From: Methylocystis bryophila
Lineage (GTDB): Bacteria > Pseudomonadota > Alphaproteobacteria > Rhizobiales > Beijerinckiaceae
NCBI RefSeq assembly: GCF_027925445.1
Contig: NZ_AP027150.1
Location: 110,579-174,578, forward strand
Length of the DNA stretch: 64,000 bases
Direction of reading: 5' to 3'
The notes beneath the pieces were generated by a model. It ran no database searches, was not told the origin of the DNA, and worked only from the letters and a program-made list of their open reading frames with translations. The position numbers and the translations under genes were made by a program. Positions 8,404 through 17,544 of the stretch are shown one piece after another; position 1 is the stretch's first letter, and every line of letters begins with the position of its first letter.

Positions 8404-10083
8404 GTGACCACGTCAGCGCGACAACTATGGGGCATGCTCCACGCTTCGAAGGCGACCGTTGCATTATCCGTGCTGGCCGGGCTAATCGCTGGCGGGAGCA
8501 CCGCTGGCGTGATGACATACATCAATCGGGCGCTTGAGAATGGGCCAGGAAACATCGCAGCGCTGGCCTCAATATTCTTCGGCCTGTGTTTTATTTCTAT
8601 TCTGTCTGGCGCGTTGTCTGTAACTTTGCTGTCGCGCATCACGCAAGACAACCTTTACGAGCTTCGCTTGTGGCTGTGCCGACGCATCCTGGCCACACCG
8701 TTCCAGCAGATACAGCGATGCGGCCTCCATCGCATCACGGCGGCCTTGACCGAGGATATTGGCAGCGTGGCCACAGCCCAGCAGGTGCTTCCCGATCTGT
8801 TCATCCAAGGTTCTAAGCTTATCGGCGCACTTGTCTATTTGGGCGTTCTTTCGCCAAAATTATTGATGCTCGTTCTTGTTTTCATACTGGGCGGATTATT
8901 TTGCTGGCGGCTGCCGACGAAGTGGGCGTGGCGTTCGTTAGAGCTGGTGAGAGAAGCGCAAGACGTCTTATTCGGCCACTTCCGGGCAGTCACTGAAGGC
9001 TACAAGGAATTGAAATTGGATGCGCGCCGCAGGCATGCATTTCTTAGTCACGATTTAAGTAATACTGCGGACATTCTGAGAAAGCGACATAATAATGCCA
9101 ATTTGATGCTTGTTATTGCCGAACGCTGGAGTCATGCTCTCTATTTCATACTGATCGGTGCGGGCCTTTTTCTTGTGTCGCGCACTGAAGATATGCCCCG
9201 TGAGGCGCTAACCGGCTTTACGCTTGTCGTCCTTTTTATCGGCGAGCCTCTGTCAGCTGTTGTCCAGGTGGCTCCAATCATCGGAAAGGGAGTCGTGGCT
9301 TTGAAAAACCTCGAGGCCTTGGGCCTCACGGCAGTGGACACCGAAAGCGATTCCGCGGCCAAGCCCTTAAATGGCGCTGCGCAGCCGTCAAGCCTTGAGT
9401 TGTTGGGTATTAGCTATAAGTACAAAGGTGACGACGAAGATAGTAGTTACCGACTTGGCCCTCTGAGTTTACATATTGCGCCCGGCGAACTCGTTTTCAT
9501 CACAGGGGGCAACGGGAGCGGCAAGACGACCCTGGCGCTCCTAATTCTCGGCCTTTATGTGCCGGATGAAGGCAGCCTTAAGTTTGGCGGCGAGTTGATC
9601 ACCGATGAGAACAGAGAGGCATACCGCCAGAACTTTTCTGCGGTCTTCGCCGATTCTTATGTATTCGACTCTCTTTTAGGCTATACGAGCGACGATGTGA
9701 TCGCACGCGCCAACGAATTGCTGGTTTTGCTGCAGCTCGACACAAAGCTGCAAATCGCCGATGGGCGCTTTTCGACTGTGGACCTGTCGAGAGGACAGCG
9801 CAAGCGATTGGCGCTGCTCACGGCGTATCTCGCAGACCGACCATATTACGTGTTCGACGAATGGGCCGCCGAACAGGATCCAGAGTTTCGGGATGTTTTC
9901 TATCTGGAGATGCTGCCTGAGCTTAAAGCGCGCGGAAAGACGGTAATCGTCATTACACATGACGATCGTTACTTCTATCTTTCCGATCGGCTTCTGCGCC
10001 TGACGATGGGACAACTTGATGGGTATCGTTTTGACCCGGATATGACTGGACAAATACCGGCGATCGAGTCGAGCCATGTTTAG
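8404..10083 (+). CDS. Cyclic-peptide-type ABC exporter, fused permease and ATPase (PvdE/SyrD-like)
   Basis: A 559-residue half-transporter with an N-terminal six-helix membrane domain and a C-terminal ATPase. The ATPase shows Walker A GGNGSGKTT near residue 368, a signature LSRGQRKRLA, and Walker B with YYVFDEWAAEQDP. The DEWAAEQDP wording is characteristic of the cyclic-peptide exporter subfamily that includes PvdE, which moves a pyoverdine precursor into the periplasm, and SyrD. GTG 8404 follows GAGGA and begins at the correct distance before the first membrane helix. The ATG 8293 start would add an unlikely basic leader. Its 3' end overlaps the acylase gene by 8 bases, so the two are co-translated. 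The cargo is unknown, but a lipopeptide or peptide siderophore precursor fits. Confidence 0.85.
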   Translation: MTTSARQLWGMLHASKATVALSVLAGLIAGGSTAGVMTYINRALENGPGNIAALASIFFGLCFISILSGALSVTLLSRITQDNLYELRLWLCRRILATPFQQIQRCGLHRITAALTEDIGSVATAQQVLPDLFIQGSKLIGALVYLGVLSPKLLMLVLVFILGGLFCWRLPTKWAWRSLELVREAQDVLFGHFRAVTEGYKELKLDARRRHAFLSHDLSNTADILRKRHNNANLMLVIAERWSHALYFILIGAGLFLVSRTEDMPREALTGFTLVVLFIGEPLSAVVQVAPIIGKGVVALKNLEALGLTAVDTESDSAAKPLNGAAQPSSLELLGISYKYKGDDEDSSYRLGPLSLHIAPGELVFITGGNGSGKTTLALLILGLYVPDEGSLKFGGELITDENREAYRQNFSAVFADSYVFDSLLGYTSDDVIARANELLVLLQLDTKLQIADGRFSTVDLSRGQRKRLALLTAYLADRPYYVFDEWAAEQDPEFRDVFYLEMLPELKARGKTVIVITHDDRYFYLSDRLLRLTMGQLDGYRFDPDMTGQIPAIESSHV

Positions 10084-12457
10084 AATGTTCCGTTGGATTG
10101 GGCTCGGCCTCACCATCCTTTTGGCCTTAGTCGCAGTTTCAATTTTTGGCGTTATCCAGCTATCTGCGGCCTCCGAGGACGGAGACCATGTCCTACCTGG
10201 TCTCGTGGCGCGGGTCGAGATTCAATTTGATTCGAACGGCGTTCCGAGTGTCCAGGCCCAGAGCCGCACTGACGCCTATGAGGCCCTCGGCTATCTGAGC
10301 GCCCGGGATCGACTCTTTCAGATGGATTTGTTCCGACGGCAGACCGCGGGACGCCTCGCAGAAATCTTTGGCGAGGGGGTCGCGGAGGCGGACATCTGGT
10401 ATCGTGTCATGGGTTTCGAGCGGCTCGCCGACGTAATCCTTGAACGGTTGCCCGCCGAGCAACGCGCCGTGCTTGCCTCATATAGCGCCGGTGTCAATGA
10501 AGCGATGAACGACATGCGGGTCTTGCCCGTCGAGTTCACTTTTTTGGGTTATCGGCCCTCGCCCTGGCGGCCGCAAGACAGCATTCTCGTGCTTCTTGGC
10601 GTGTCGGCGCAGCACTCCAATGGAGAGGGCGAGGAACGGATGGCGACGGTCATGCGGCGCGCGTTGCCGCCAAAGGTCGTAGAGTTCCTCACTCCCGAAA
10701 GCAACTGCTACAATGAAATTCTTGCGCCGCGTGATCCAGCGCGTTGCGCGGGGAATGCCGCGCCCATTGAAGAATTGGAGAGGTTGTTCCTCAGCGCCGG
10801 CTCGAAGCGTTTCACTGGCCTCGTCACAACCGCGAAAGCGCCGCACGGCTCGAACGCCTGGGTCATTGGGCGTCAGAGAACCCGCGATGGCCGAGCCATA
10901 ATAGCGAACGATATGCACCTCGCTTTGACCGTGCCAAATGTATGGTATCGAGCCGAGCTCCGTTATCCGGATGTGAAACTTTGCGGTCTCACGATCCCAG
11001 GCTTGCCGTTTGTCGTCAGTGGCAGCAACGGGCATGTGGCTTGGGGTTTCACTAGCATAAATGGCGACTTCACCGATCTTGTGCGCATCGAACATGACGA
11101 TAGGGACGCGACGAATTACCGGACGGCCGAGGGGAGCCGCTCTTTCACCACGCGAACAGAAGCAATCTCCGTACGTGGCGCTCAGGACAAGACGATTCAG
11201 GTCCGGGAAACGATCTGGGGACCGGTGCTGCGCGAGAAGCTCCTTGGCGAGGAGGTCGCTATACATTGGACAGCTCTAGATCCTAGCGCGACCAATTTCG
11301 ACCTAATAGATGTTGACCAAGTCACGACGGTGTCGTCGGCCTTGGCTCTTTTCCACCACGCGGGCGGCCCGCCGCTCAATGTGCTCATGGCGGATCGCGC
11401 AGGCGATATCGGGTGGACCCTCATGGGCAAGCTGCCGAAGCGAGTCGGCATGGACGGCCTCTTTAGCGAGAGCTGGGCGGACGGCAAACACTTCTGGCGG
11501 GGCTATCTCTTGCCGGACGATATACCTAGCCAAGTCAATCCGCGTTCTGGATTTCTCGTCAACACCAATCAAAGGATGCTTGGCCGCGCCGATTTTGAAC
11601 CCGCGATAGGCCACGATTTTCCCGGCGGGTTTAGGGCGTTTAGGGTCTCCGAACGACTACGCGACCGATCTGCGCTCGCCGAAAGCGACATGCTTGCCTT
11701 ACAGCTCGACACGACGACGGACTTCTATCGCTATTATCAGACTCTGGCCTTGCGGGCGCTGAACGGTCCGGGAAGCTCCGGAGATACTCTGGCCCCTGAT
11801 CTCCGAGCCGACCTCGAAGCCTGGGACGGGCGCGCCGAAGTGGATTCCCTGGGGTTTCCATTGATCAACGAATTTCGCGAGGTTCTGATCGATGAGATTT
11901 TATCTCCAATTGTGGCGAGATGTCGTGAAGTAGATCCGGCTTTCGAATATTATTGGAGCGGTATCGACCATCCCGTGCGGGGCATTATTGAGTCTGGACG
12001 CCCGGAACTTTTGCCGGATCGGAAATCCTACCGAGACTGGCAAGGCTTCATCCGTGCCGCACTCGAGAAGAGTGCACGGCGCCTCGCTGTAAAATACAGG
12101 CTTGAATCTATCATCGGCTTAACTTGGGGGAGGGTGAATACAGTAGATATGACCCATCCGCTTTCGAGTGCCTTGCCCCTGATCGGCCGCTTTCTCGACA
12201 TGCCGCGCCAGTCTCTAGCCGGGTGCGTCGAATGCGTAAGATATACATACGGCAATACCGGTGCAAATGCACGAATGATCGTCGCGCCGGGCCACGAAAG
12301 CGACGGGCAGCTGGAAATGGCGGGCGGGCAATCTGGACAACCGCTGTCAACGCACTATGCCGATCAACAGGAAGACTGGGTTGCCGGTCTGCCGACGAAA
12401 TTCCTCCCCGGCCAGCGAAAGCACAGTATGATTTTGAACCCTACCCGCGCCGAGTGA
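10076..12457 (+). CDS. Penicillin-acylase-family Ntn hydrolase (PvdQ-like)
   Basis: A 793-residue periplasmic amidase precursor of the penicillin G acylase family. The family cleaves itself and uses the N-terminal Ser of the beta chain to remove acyl groups from peptides or homoserine lactones. The nucleophile is Ser259 in HGSNAW, with the usual downstream GLPFVVSGSNGHVAWG block. An N-terminal membrane or signal segment spans about residues 7-30. The gene overlaps the exporter gene by 8 bases. In Pseudomonas the pair PvdE and PvdQ exports an acylated siderophore precursor and then trims its fatty acid, so the coupling here suggests the same export-then-deacylate logic. Quorum-signal acylase activity is an alternative. 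Family call is firm; substrate is inference. Confidence 0.85.
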   Translation: MFRMFRWIGLGLTILLALVAVSIFGVIQLSAASEDGDHVLPGLVARVEIQFDSNGVPSVQAQSRTDAYEALGYLSARDRLFQMDLFRRQTAGRLAEIFGEGVAEADIWYRVMGFERLADVILERLPAEQRAVLASYSAGVNEAMNDMRVLPVEFTFLGYRPSPWRPQDSILVLLGVSAQHSNGEGEERMATVMRRALPPKVVEFLTPESNCYNEILAPRDPARCAGNAAPIEELERLFLSAGSKRFTGLVTTAKAPHGSNAWVIGRQRTRDGRAIIANDMHLALTVPNVWYRAELRYPDVKLCGLTIPGLPFVVSGSNGHVAWGFTSINGDFTDLVRIEHDDRDATNYRTAEGSRSFTTRTEAISVRGAQDKTIQVRETIWGPVLREKLLGEEVAIHWTALDPSATNFDLIDVDQVTTVSSALALFHHAGGPPLNVLMADRAGDIGWTLMGKLPKRVGMDGLFSESWADGKHFWRGYLLPDDIPSQVNPRSGFLVNTNQRMLGRADFEPAIGHDFPGGFRAFRVSERLRDRSALAESDMLALQLDTTTDFYRYYQTLALRALNGPGSSGDTLAPDLRADLEAWDGRAEVDSLGFPLINEFREVLIDEILSPIVARCREVDPAFEYYWSGIDHPVRGIIESGRPELLPDRKSYRDWQGFIRAALEKSARRLAVKYRLESIIGLTWGRVNTVDMTHPLSSALPLIGRFLDMPRQSLAGCVECVRYTYGNTGANARMIVAPGHESDGQLEMAGGQSGQPLSTHYADQQEDWVAGLPTKFLPGQRKHSMILNPTRAE

Positions 12458-12546
12458 GCGCGGACCCCTTCTTCCGACGCAAGCAGCATGATCCGCTTGA
12501 AAAAGCCTGGCGCGCAAAATGCGTGACGAGCATAGAGGTTCCCACG

Positions 12547-13062
12547 ATGGCGGGAGACTCGCCTAAAAAGACGAAGCTCTCTTTTCTCGCCTTGCTGCTA
12601 TTTGCAGTCCTTCTTCCGTTTGAGTGGGGGGCCGCAGCCGAGATTCGCATCACGGGCACCGCGGAGGCCATGAACGTCGAGGTGAAGGAGGTCCTGCTAA
12701 ACGAATTTCTGGTCGCTTTGAACGATAAATTCGGATTGAGCTTTCATTCAACGGCGCCGCTCGACAAACTCATTACGGGAAGCTTCCATGGCTCGCTTGA
12801 GCGAGTTGTCTCCTCGGTTCTCTTCAGCAAGGACTACAACTACCTTTACCGAACGAACTCGAAACGTCCGATCCTTGTGATTATCGGTATCGACCACGGC
12901 GCGGCAGGCAAACCGACGGACGTAAATTCGGCCATTCCGCGGCCCCGCGACCAGTCGCCCCCGTGCGCCGACCAAACGCAACGCCCCTCGAATATCTCCG
13001 CCAAATATCTCAACGCCCACGCCCAAGAACTGGCTTGGCGCCCCTGCGCGTCCAAGCGATAA
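12547..13062 (+). CDS. Exported STN-like domain protein
   Basis: A 171-residue exported protein. After a signal peptide (residues about 10-32, ending GAAAEI) come about 90 residues that read like the STN domain, the short secretin/TonB-receptor N-terminal fold. The visible block runs from LLNEFLVALNDKFGLSF through TGSFHGSLERVVSSVL to YLYRTNSKRPILVI. The C-terminal third is Pro/Arg-rich and probably disordered. STN domains usually sit in front of TonB-dependent siderophore receptors or FecA-type signalling receptors. Here it stands alone with no barrel following. It begins 90 bases after the acylase stop on the same strand. A role in sensing or handling the exported compound is inference. Confidence 0.6.
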   Translation: MAGDSPKKTKLSFLALLLFAVLLPFEWGAAAEIRITGTAEAMNVEVKEVLLNEFLVALNDKFGLSFHSTAPLDKLITGSFHGSLERVVSSVLFSKDYNYLYRTNSKRPILVIIGIDHGAAGKPTDVNSAIPRPRDQSPPCADQTQRPSNISAKYLNAHAQELAWRPCASKR

Positions 13063-13120
13063 CGCCAAGGCTTTTAAAGGAAGCAGCCTGACTTCCCTCG
13101 TCTTCGACAGCAAGACTATT

Positions 13121-14491
13121 TCACCTTCCAGAATTTTCACTTTCGGGGTCAAGAAGCTTTTCAACAAAATCAACTGGGGATCGTTCAAGATCGGCTGCCC
13201 GCAATGTTTCTCCTATCAGCCGCGTCTGAACTCGGACGAAGGAGTCTCGATCGACTCTGTCCACCAACGCATCCATCTGCTCCTTCGTAACACTACAAAA
13301 GTCTCCGCTGACCCCGAGACCGTGATACACAACCCTCGCTGCGGTTCCGGGCTGATCCAGACCTAGCGGAAAAACGATCATCGGCACGCCGAAATAAGCG
13401 CATTCCTTGACGGTGTTGGGGCCTCCGTGAACTATAGCGACAGCGCTTCTTTGCAAAATCGCGAGCTGGGGCGCTCGCTTTACAAGATGGACGTTCTGGG
13501 GCACATTCTCAAATTCCTCAGGATTCACTACATCATAAACATTTACGACCCACTGAAATTCAGGTCTATGTTCCGCAACAGCAATTATAATTCGGAAAAA
13601 TCGCTGGTAGACGTCTTTGTTAAACCAGGACATTGTCCCAAGGCTACAATAGACCAATGGCCGCGTATCCAAGCTACTCCAAGGAAAATCTCCTTCGTTT
13701 CTGTGCAAGTCGATGTTGCAGCCGAAATAATAGCGACCAGGTCGCCCGTGATGGGGAAATTCGAGTTCGGGTGGGCAAAGCACAATTTCAGGGAGATGCG
13801 CCTTCAAGGGCGCTAAATCCGTGGAGTCCACGAACTCGCACGGATAACGACATCGTTCGGCGATTCTTCGGCTCGCCTCGCGAAGGGCGGGCAGATATGC
13901 AAGTCCTAGCAAGCCGTAGACATCGCCGGCGACGCGGCGCCGAATTTTTAGAATTTTCCAAGCCAGCCACAATCTCAGGGATGCTCCCCGGCCGCCATTC
14001 GGCAAAATAGCAGTCCGGACTGGAGGCACCCTGCAATCTTCGCTCCGGCCAAAGTTGTCATAAAGATAAGCGCACTTGATTCCGGCCTCATATGCCAACA
14101 AGGATGGTATTATTACTTCGAAGTCAGAGATGTGAATTATCAAAAGGTCCGGCTTCTTGAGCTTCAGAATCTCCTGAAACTCTCTTTCCTCATCGGCTAC
14201 CAAAGCGTCGAGGAGGGCGCGAACCGTCCGCACCCTTGCGCGCGCGCTTCTGAGTTGGTCCCAGAAATTTTGGTCGGTTGCGGTCTCATGCGCCGAATCG
14301 GTCGGCGTCTCCGGTAGCCATCTCGCATACAGCGGTATGAATTGGTGACCGTGGGCGACGACGAATGTCTTACAGTCCGCCACCCCCACGTAGGAAACCT
14401 CATGTCCTCTAGAAAGCAAATCCCGGGCGAGTTTTAAACCGCTTGCTACAGAGGCAAAATGGGGCCACACGAAGAAGAGGATGCGCGCCAT
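13121..14491 (-). CDS. GT1-family (UGT/MGT-like) glycosyltransferase
   Basis: A 456-residue cytoplasmic glycosyltransferase with two Rossmann-like domains. The N-terminal acceptor domain begins ARILFFVWPHFA and carries the GLKLARDLLSRGHEVSYVG helix-strand typical of GT1 enzymes. The C-terminal nucleotide-sugar domain shows the donor signature with VAIVHGGPNTVKECAYFGVP followed by PLGLDQPGTA. Relatives glycosylate macrolides, flavonoids, sterols or lipopeptides. ATG 14491 follows GTGAGGA with good spacing. An in-frame GTG at 14506 is less likely. It converges on the STN gene. If the exporter and acylase genes serve a peptide product, this enzyme could decorate it, but that link rests only on position. 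Confidence 0.8.
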   Translation of the reverse strand: MARILFFVWPHFASVASGLKLARDLLSRGHEVSYVGVADCKTFVVAHGHQFIPLYARWLPETPTDSAHETATDQNFWDQLRSARARVRTVRALLDALVADEEREFQEILKLKKPDLLIIHISDFEVIIPSLLAYEAGIKCAYLYDNFGRSEDCRVPPVRTAILPNGGRGASLRLWLAWKILKIRRRVAGDVYGLLGLAYLPALREASRRIAERCRYPCEFVDSTDLAPLKAHLPEIVLCPPELEFPHHGRPGRYYFGCNIDLHRNEGDFPWSSLDTRPLVYCSLGTMSWFNKDVYQRFFRIIIAVAEHRPEFQWVVNVYDVVNPEEFENVPQNVHLVKRAPQLAILQRSAVAIVHGGPNTVKECAYFGVPMIVFPLGLDQPGTAARVVYHGLGVSGDFCSVTKEQMDALVDRVDRDSFVRVQTRLIGETLRAADLERSPVDFVEKLLDPESENSGR

Positions 14492-14506
14492 CTCAGAAAT
14501 CCTCAC

Positions 14507-15000
14507 CTCTCGACTAAAGTCACATTAGCCAAGCTAATCGCTTCTATCAACTACTCGTTGGGCGCGCTTTTTGAAACGACAGCGCTTCGTTGGAGGCCGT
14601 TTCGTCTCAGTCTCGCTGTCAGTGTATTACATCGCGCTTAATTGCAATAATGCGTCGGTTCGCGCACGCTATCGCTGTGTTTTTGAGAATATTTCGGATC
14701 AGAATTATCAATTAGGCGGTATTAATGATAATATCGCGGTATTGGGTGGAATTGTCAATTTGCATTTTCAAGCGGAACTGGCCCTTGAACGGTTTCAATA
14801 GGTTCCTGCATGGGCGCATTGGGCGCTGCAAAAATGTAGGCGTCCTTAGGCCCGATGCTCGCGCCAGTTGTCGATTGGCAGTTCAATCCGGGACTCGGGA
14901 CGTATGGTCCGATTTGCGGCATCTCATGTGGGACTATTTTTGACCGAGTCTCATTTGAGATGCCTTTTGGCTTGGGCCGTCAAGCGAACACGGTTTCCTT
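14507..15000. other. AT-richer gene-free stretch upstream of the glycosyltransferase
   Basis: About 490 bases, notably AT-rich from 14640 to 14780, with no supported gene. It should hold the glycosyltransferase promoter. A TAATGATAAT decamer at 14723-14732 matches the core of the Fur-box consensus, but the flanks do not complete a 19-base box. The right part abuts the IS3 element. Confidence 0.4.
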
Positions 15001-15066
15001 TGATACACCCCCAATGAACAGGTCCACCCTGAGGTATGTCTTCGGACATGAGAAGGAGGGACCGCA

Positions 15067-15345
15067 ATGCCGAGGAAGCGTCACAAGCCTGAGGAGATCG
15101 TCGCCAAGCTGCGACAGGCTGACGTGTTGATTTCGCGAGGGAAGCCCGTCGCGGACGCGGTGCGGGCGATCGGGGTGACCGAGGTCACGTATTACCGGTG
15201 GCGCCAGGAGTTTGGCGGGCTGAAGACGGATCAAGTGAAACGGATGAAGGAGCTCGAGGCGGAGAACACTCGGCTGCGTCGCGCCGTCTCCGATCTGACC
15301 CTGGATAAGATGATCCTGGCCGAGGCCGCCAAGGGAAACTTCTAG
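15067..15345 (+). CDS. IS3-family transposase OrfA
   Basis: A 92-residue DNA-binding subunit. It has a helix-turn-helix in the first 55 residues, including KPEEIVAKLRQADVL and GVTEVTYYRWRQEFGG, followed by a leucine-zipper-like helix with LEAENTRLRRAVSDLTLDK. The wording is that of the IS407/IS511 group. OrfB lies in the -1 frame, so a fused OrfAB transposase is expected by programmed frameshifting near the end of this gene. It appears intact. Confidence 0.9.
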   Translation: MPRKRHKPEEIVAKLRQADVLISRGKPVADAVRAIGVTEVTYYRWRQEFGGLKTDQVKRMKELEAENTRLRRAVSDLTLDKMILAEAAKGNF

Positions 15346-15389
15346 GCCCCGCGCGTCGCCGCGCCTGCATCAATCACGTTCGATCCAAG

Positions 15390-16247
15390 TTGCAACTGTC
15401 CGAGCGCCGGGTGTGCCGTGTGCTCGGGCAGCATCGTTCGACCCAGCGCCGCATTGCACAGGGGCGAGAGGACGAGGAGCAGCTGACCGCCGACATTGTC
15501 GAACTCGCTCGCCACTATGGCCGCTATGGCTATCGAAAGATCGCGGAGCTGTTGCGAACGCAGGCGGGCTGGATCGTCAATGACAAGCGGGTCGAGCGCA
15601 TTTGGCGACGCGAGGGGCTGAAGGTTCCCGCCAAACAACCCAAGAGAGGCCAGCTGTGGCTCGCCGATGGATCATGCCTGCGTCTGCGGGCTGAGCGGCG
15701 CAATCACGTCTGGTCCTACGACTTCGTCGAGGATCGCACCCATGACGGGAGGAAATACCGGATGCTGAACATAGTTGATGAGTTCACGCATGAATGCATC
15801 GCCATTCGCATCGACCGGAGGCTGAAATCCGTCGATGTCATCGACGTGCTCTCGGACCTGTTCATCCTGCGCGGCGTTCCCACGCACATTCGTTCCGACA
15901 ACGGGCCCGAGTTCGTCGCCAAGGCTCTGCAGGAGTGGATCGCCGCCGTCGGCGCGAAAACCGCCTACATCACGCCAGGCAGCCCGTGGGAGAATGGCTT
16001 CATCGAGAGCTTCAACGCCCGCCTGCGCGACGAGTTGCTCGACGGAGAAATCTTCTACTCTCTCGCCGAAGCGCGGATCATCATCGAGAGCTGGCGGCGG
16101 CACTACAACACCGTCCGCCCGCATGTATCGCTGGCCTACAAGCCGCCAGCGCCAGAGGTCTTCGTGCCCGCAATGGCCGCGCGGGCGGCTGCGCAACCCC
16201 AACAAGCTCCGCCGCCCGCGCTAGCTCCCAGGCCCACGATGCACTAA
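15390..16247 (+). CDS. IS3-family transposase OrfB (DDE integrase-like)
   Basis: A 285-residue catalytic subunit with a retroviral-integrase fold. The DDE residues are visible in WSYDFVED, in RSDNGPEFVAKAL and in GSPWENGFIESFNARLRDE. The N-terminal HTH_21 region includes YGYRKIAELLR. The initiator is probably TTG, or the protein is made only as a fusion with OrfA, because no good ribosome site precedes 15390. The frame is intact and the element could be active. Confidence 0.9.
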   Translation: MQLSERRVCRVLGQHRSTQRRIAQGREDEEQLTADIVELARHYGRYGYRKIAELLRTQAGWIVNDKRVERIWRREGLKVPAKQPKRGQLWLADGSCLRLRAERRNHVWSYDFVEDRTHDGRKYRMLNIVDEFTHECIAIRIDRRLKSVDVIDVLSDLFILRGVPTHIRSDNGPEFVAKALQEWIAAVGAKTAYITPGSPWENGFIESFNARLRDELLDGEIFYSLAEARIIIESWRRHYNTVRPHVSLAYKPPAPEVFVPAMAARAAAQPQQAPPPALAPRPTMH

Positions 16248-16281
16248 CATTACAAATGGACCCGTCCTTGGGGGCAGATCA

Positions 16282-16616
16282 GCCGGCGGGTCTGGCGTCT
16301 GTCCGGATTGCGGAAAACGATCGTCACTGCGGCTGCTCAAGGGACCAAAATTGAGAATATAGATTTCAACCTTATAAATCAGCTTACGATGTGCGCTTGA
16401 TAAGGCCGCTTGACCCGGGGAACTCCTCGCGGGGAGGCAGCAATCTCGTGCATGATAACGTCCTCACACCAGGCTGTCCTGGTAAACTGATATCTTGTCT
16501 GGCCGCCACGACCATCCCTTCCTCTCGACCTGAGTATGTTTCAAGCGCCGCGCGAATGCGCCGTTAAGGCTGCGCCGTAGGCGGTGCGGCCATGACCGCG
16601 CGCGCTCGTTGGCCGC
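16282..16616. other. Gene-free stretch after the IS3 element
   Basis: About 335 bases between the right end of the IS and the stop of the double-HTH gene. I see no gene, repeat or convincing signal here. Confidence 0.4.
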
Positions 16617-17183
16617 CTATTGCTCTCCCACTGGCTCTACACCTAATAGCTCCCACATCCCGATGCCTAGTCGCCTCGCAATCTCAATGACAATGAGCAG
16701 CGACGGATTCGAGTCTCCCCTCAACATCAGGTATAGCTGCGGCAGCGAGACGCCGATGATTTTCGCAAATTGCTCCTTGTCCAACCCGCTATTAGCGTAC
16801 TTTCTCTTCATGACCACTGACAGGTTTTTCGTCATCTGCTTCGCGGACAAATTGCGTCGGTGTCCGAGCTGGCAGTCCTCCAAGAGCTCGTAAAGAGGCG
16901 TTTTTAGCTTGGCAGAAATCTTAGCAAGCATCTCGATTGAGGGGTTCGCGGCCCGACTGCGCACATAACGAAACTGAGAGCCGGACATGCCGATCGACTC
17001 GGCAAATTCAGGCTTCGTCATTCCGCTTTCTTCAAGATGCGCGACGAGGTTCTTCGCCAGCCGTTCCAGGTGCGGAGAGGCGAGCCGATCCTCAATCGAA
17101 TTCACCATCAGCCGATGATGTTCGCCCGCCGGCTTCGTTGTCTTGCGACCTCGAGACCCACCCGCTGTCCGCCTCTTAGTCAT
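16617..17183 (-). CDS. XRE-type regulator with two helix-turn-helix domains
   Basis: A 188-residue DNA-binding protein with two lambda-repressor-like HTH domains in tandem. The first spans about residues 42-98, including MTKPEFAESIGMSGSQFRYV and the NPSIEMLAKISAKL helix. The second spans about 115-180, including LDKEQFAKIIGVSLPQLYLM and PSLLIVIEIARRLGI. The N-terminal 25 residues are basic and probably disordered. Duplicated HTH domains suggest binding to closely spaced half-sites. No ligand or protease domain is present. Targets are unknown. It is one candidate for the factor that reads the 19-base motif shared by ssb, traK and virB1, but nothing in the sequence proves that. Confidence 0.75.
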   Translation of the reverse strand: MTKRRTAGGSRGRKTTKPAGEHHRLMVNSIEDRLASPHLERLAKNLVAHLEESGMTKPEFAESIGMSGSQFRYVRSRAANPSIEMLAKISAKLKTPLYELLEDCQLGHRRNLSAKQMTKNLSVVMKRKYANSGLDKEQFAKIIGVSLPQLYLMLRGDSNPSLLIVIEIARRLGIGMWELLGVEPVGEQ

Positions 17184-17544
17184 CTGATCACGTAAAGGTT
17201 AGATGATCGCCGCTTCATTCATCAGCATCGGGGATTCGTCGGCCGATTCCAAGGGCAATCTGAGGGCGAGCGCCAATTTTTAGAAAAGGTTGCCAAAATA
17301 TTAGTGTCCGCGCAGCGCCCCGGCAAATGGCGCCGCGCGACTTCGGCAACCGCATTTCGACGCGAACCTGATCCTCTCGCGCAAGTTCTCCGTGAACGGT
17401 TCGCTTCAAATCATGCGGGCTGGTCGTCCGCGCCTTACCGCGCTGCGCGTTTTATCTACGCGTCTCGTGCCGTCACTCCTACCCGGAGTTCGCCCATTAT
17501 AAGACGTTCTTGCTCGCGACGCGGAAACCATCCCCCTTCGCGGG
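17184..17544. other. Gene-free stretch
   Basis: About 360 bases between two minus-strand genes. It should contain the promoter of the double-HTH gene, which starts at 17183. No repeats or other genes are evident. Confidence 0.35.

Larger units (their letters stand above)
15001..16281 (+). mobile_element. IS3-family insertion sequence (IS407-like group)
   Basis: A complete element of about 1281 bases. Imperfect terminal inverted repeats of about 25 bases begin TGAT at 15001 and end ATCA at 16281. Both arms share CCCCCAA and GGTCCA blocks with one gap. It encodes OrfA and OrfB in the usual overlapping arrangement, both without internal stops. I found no clear target duplication in the flanks, which may mean old insertion or rearrangement. 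Confidence 0.8.
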
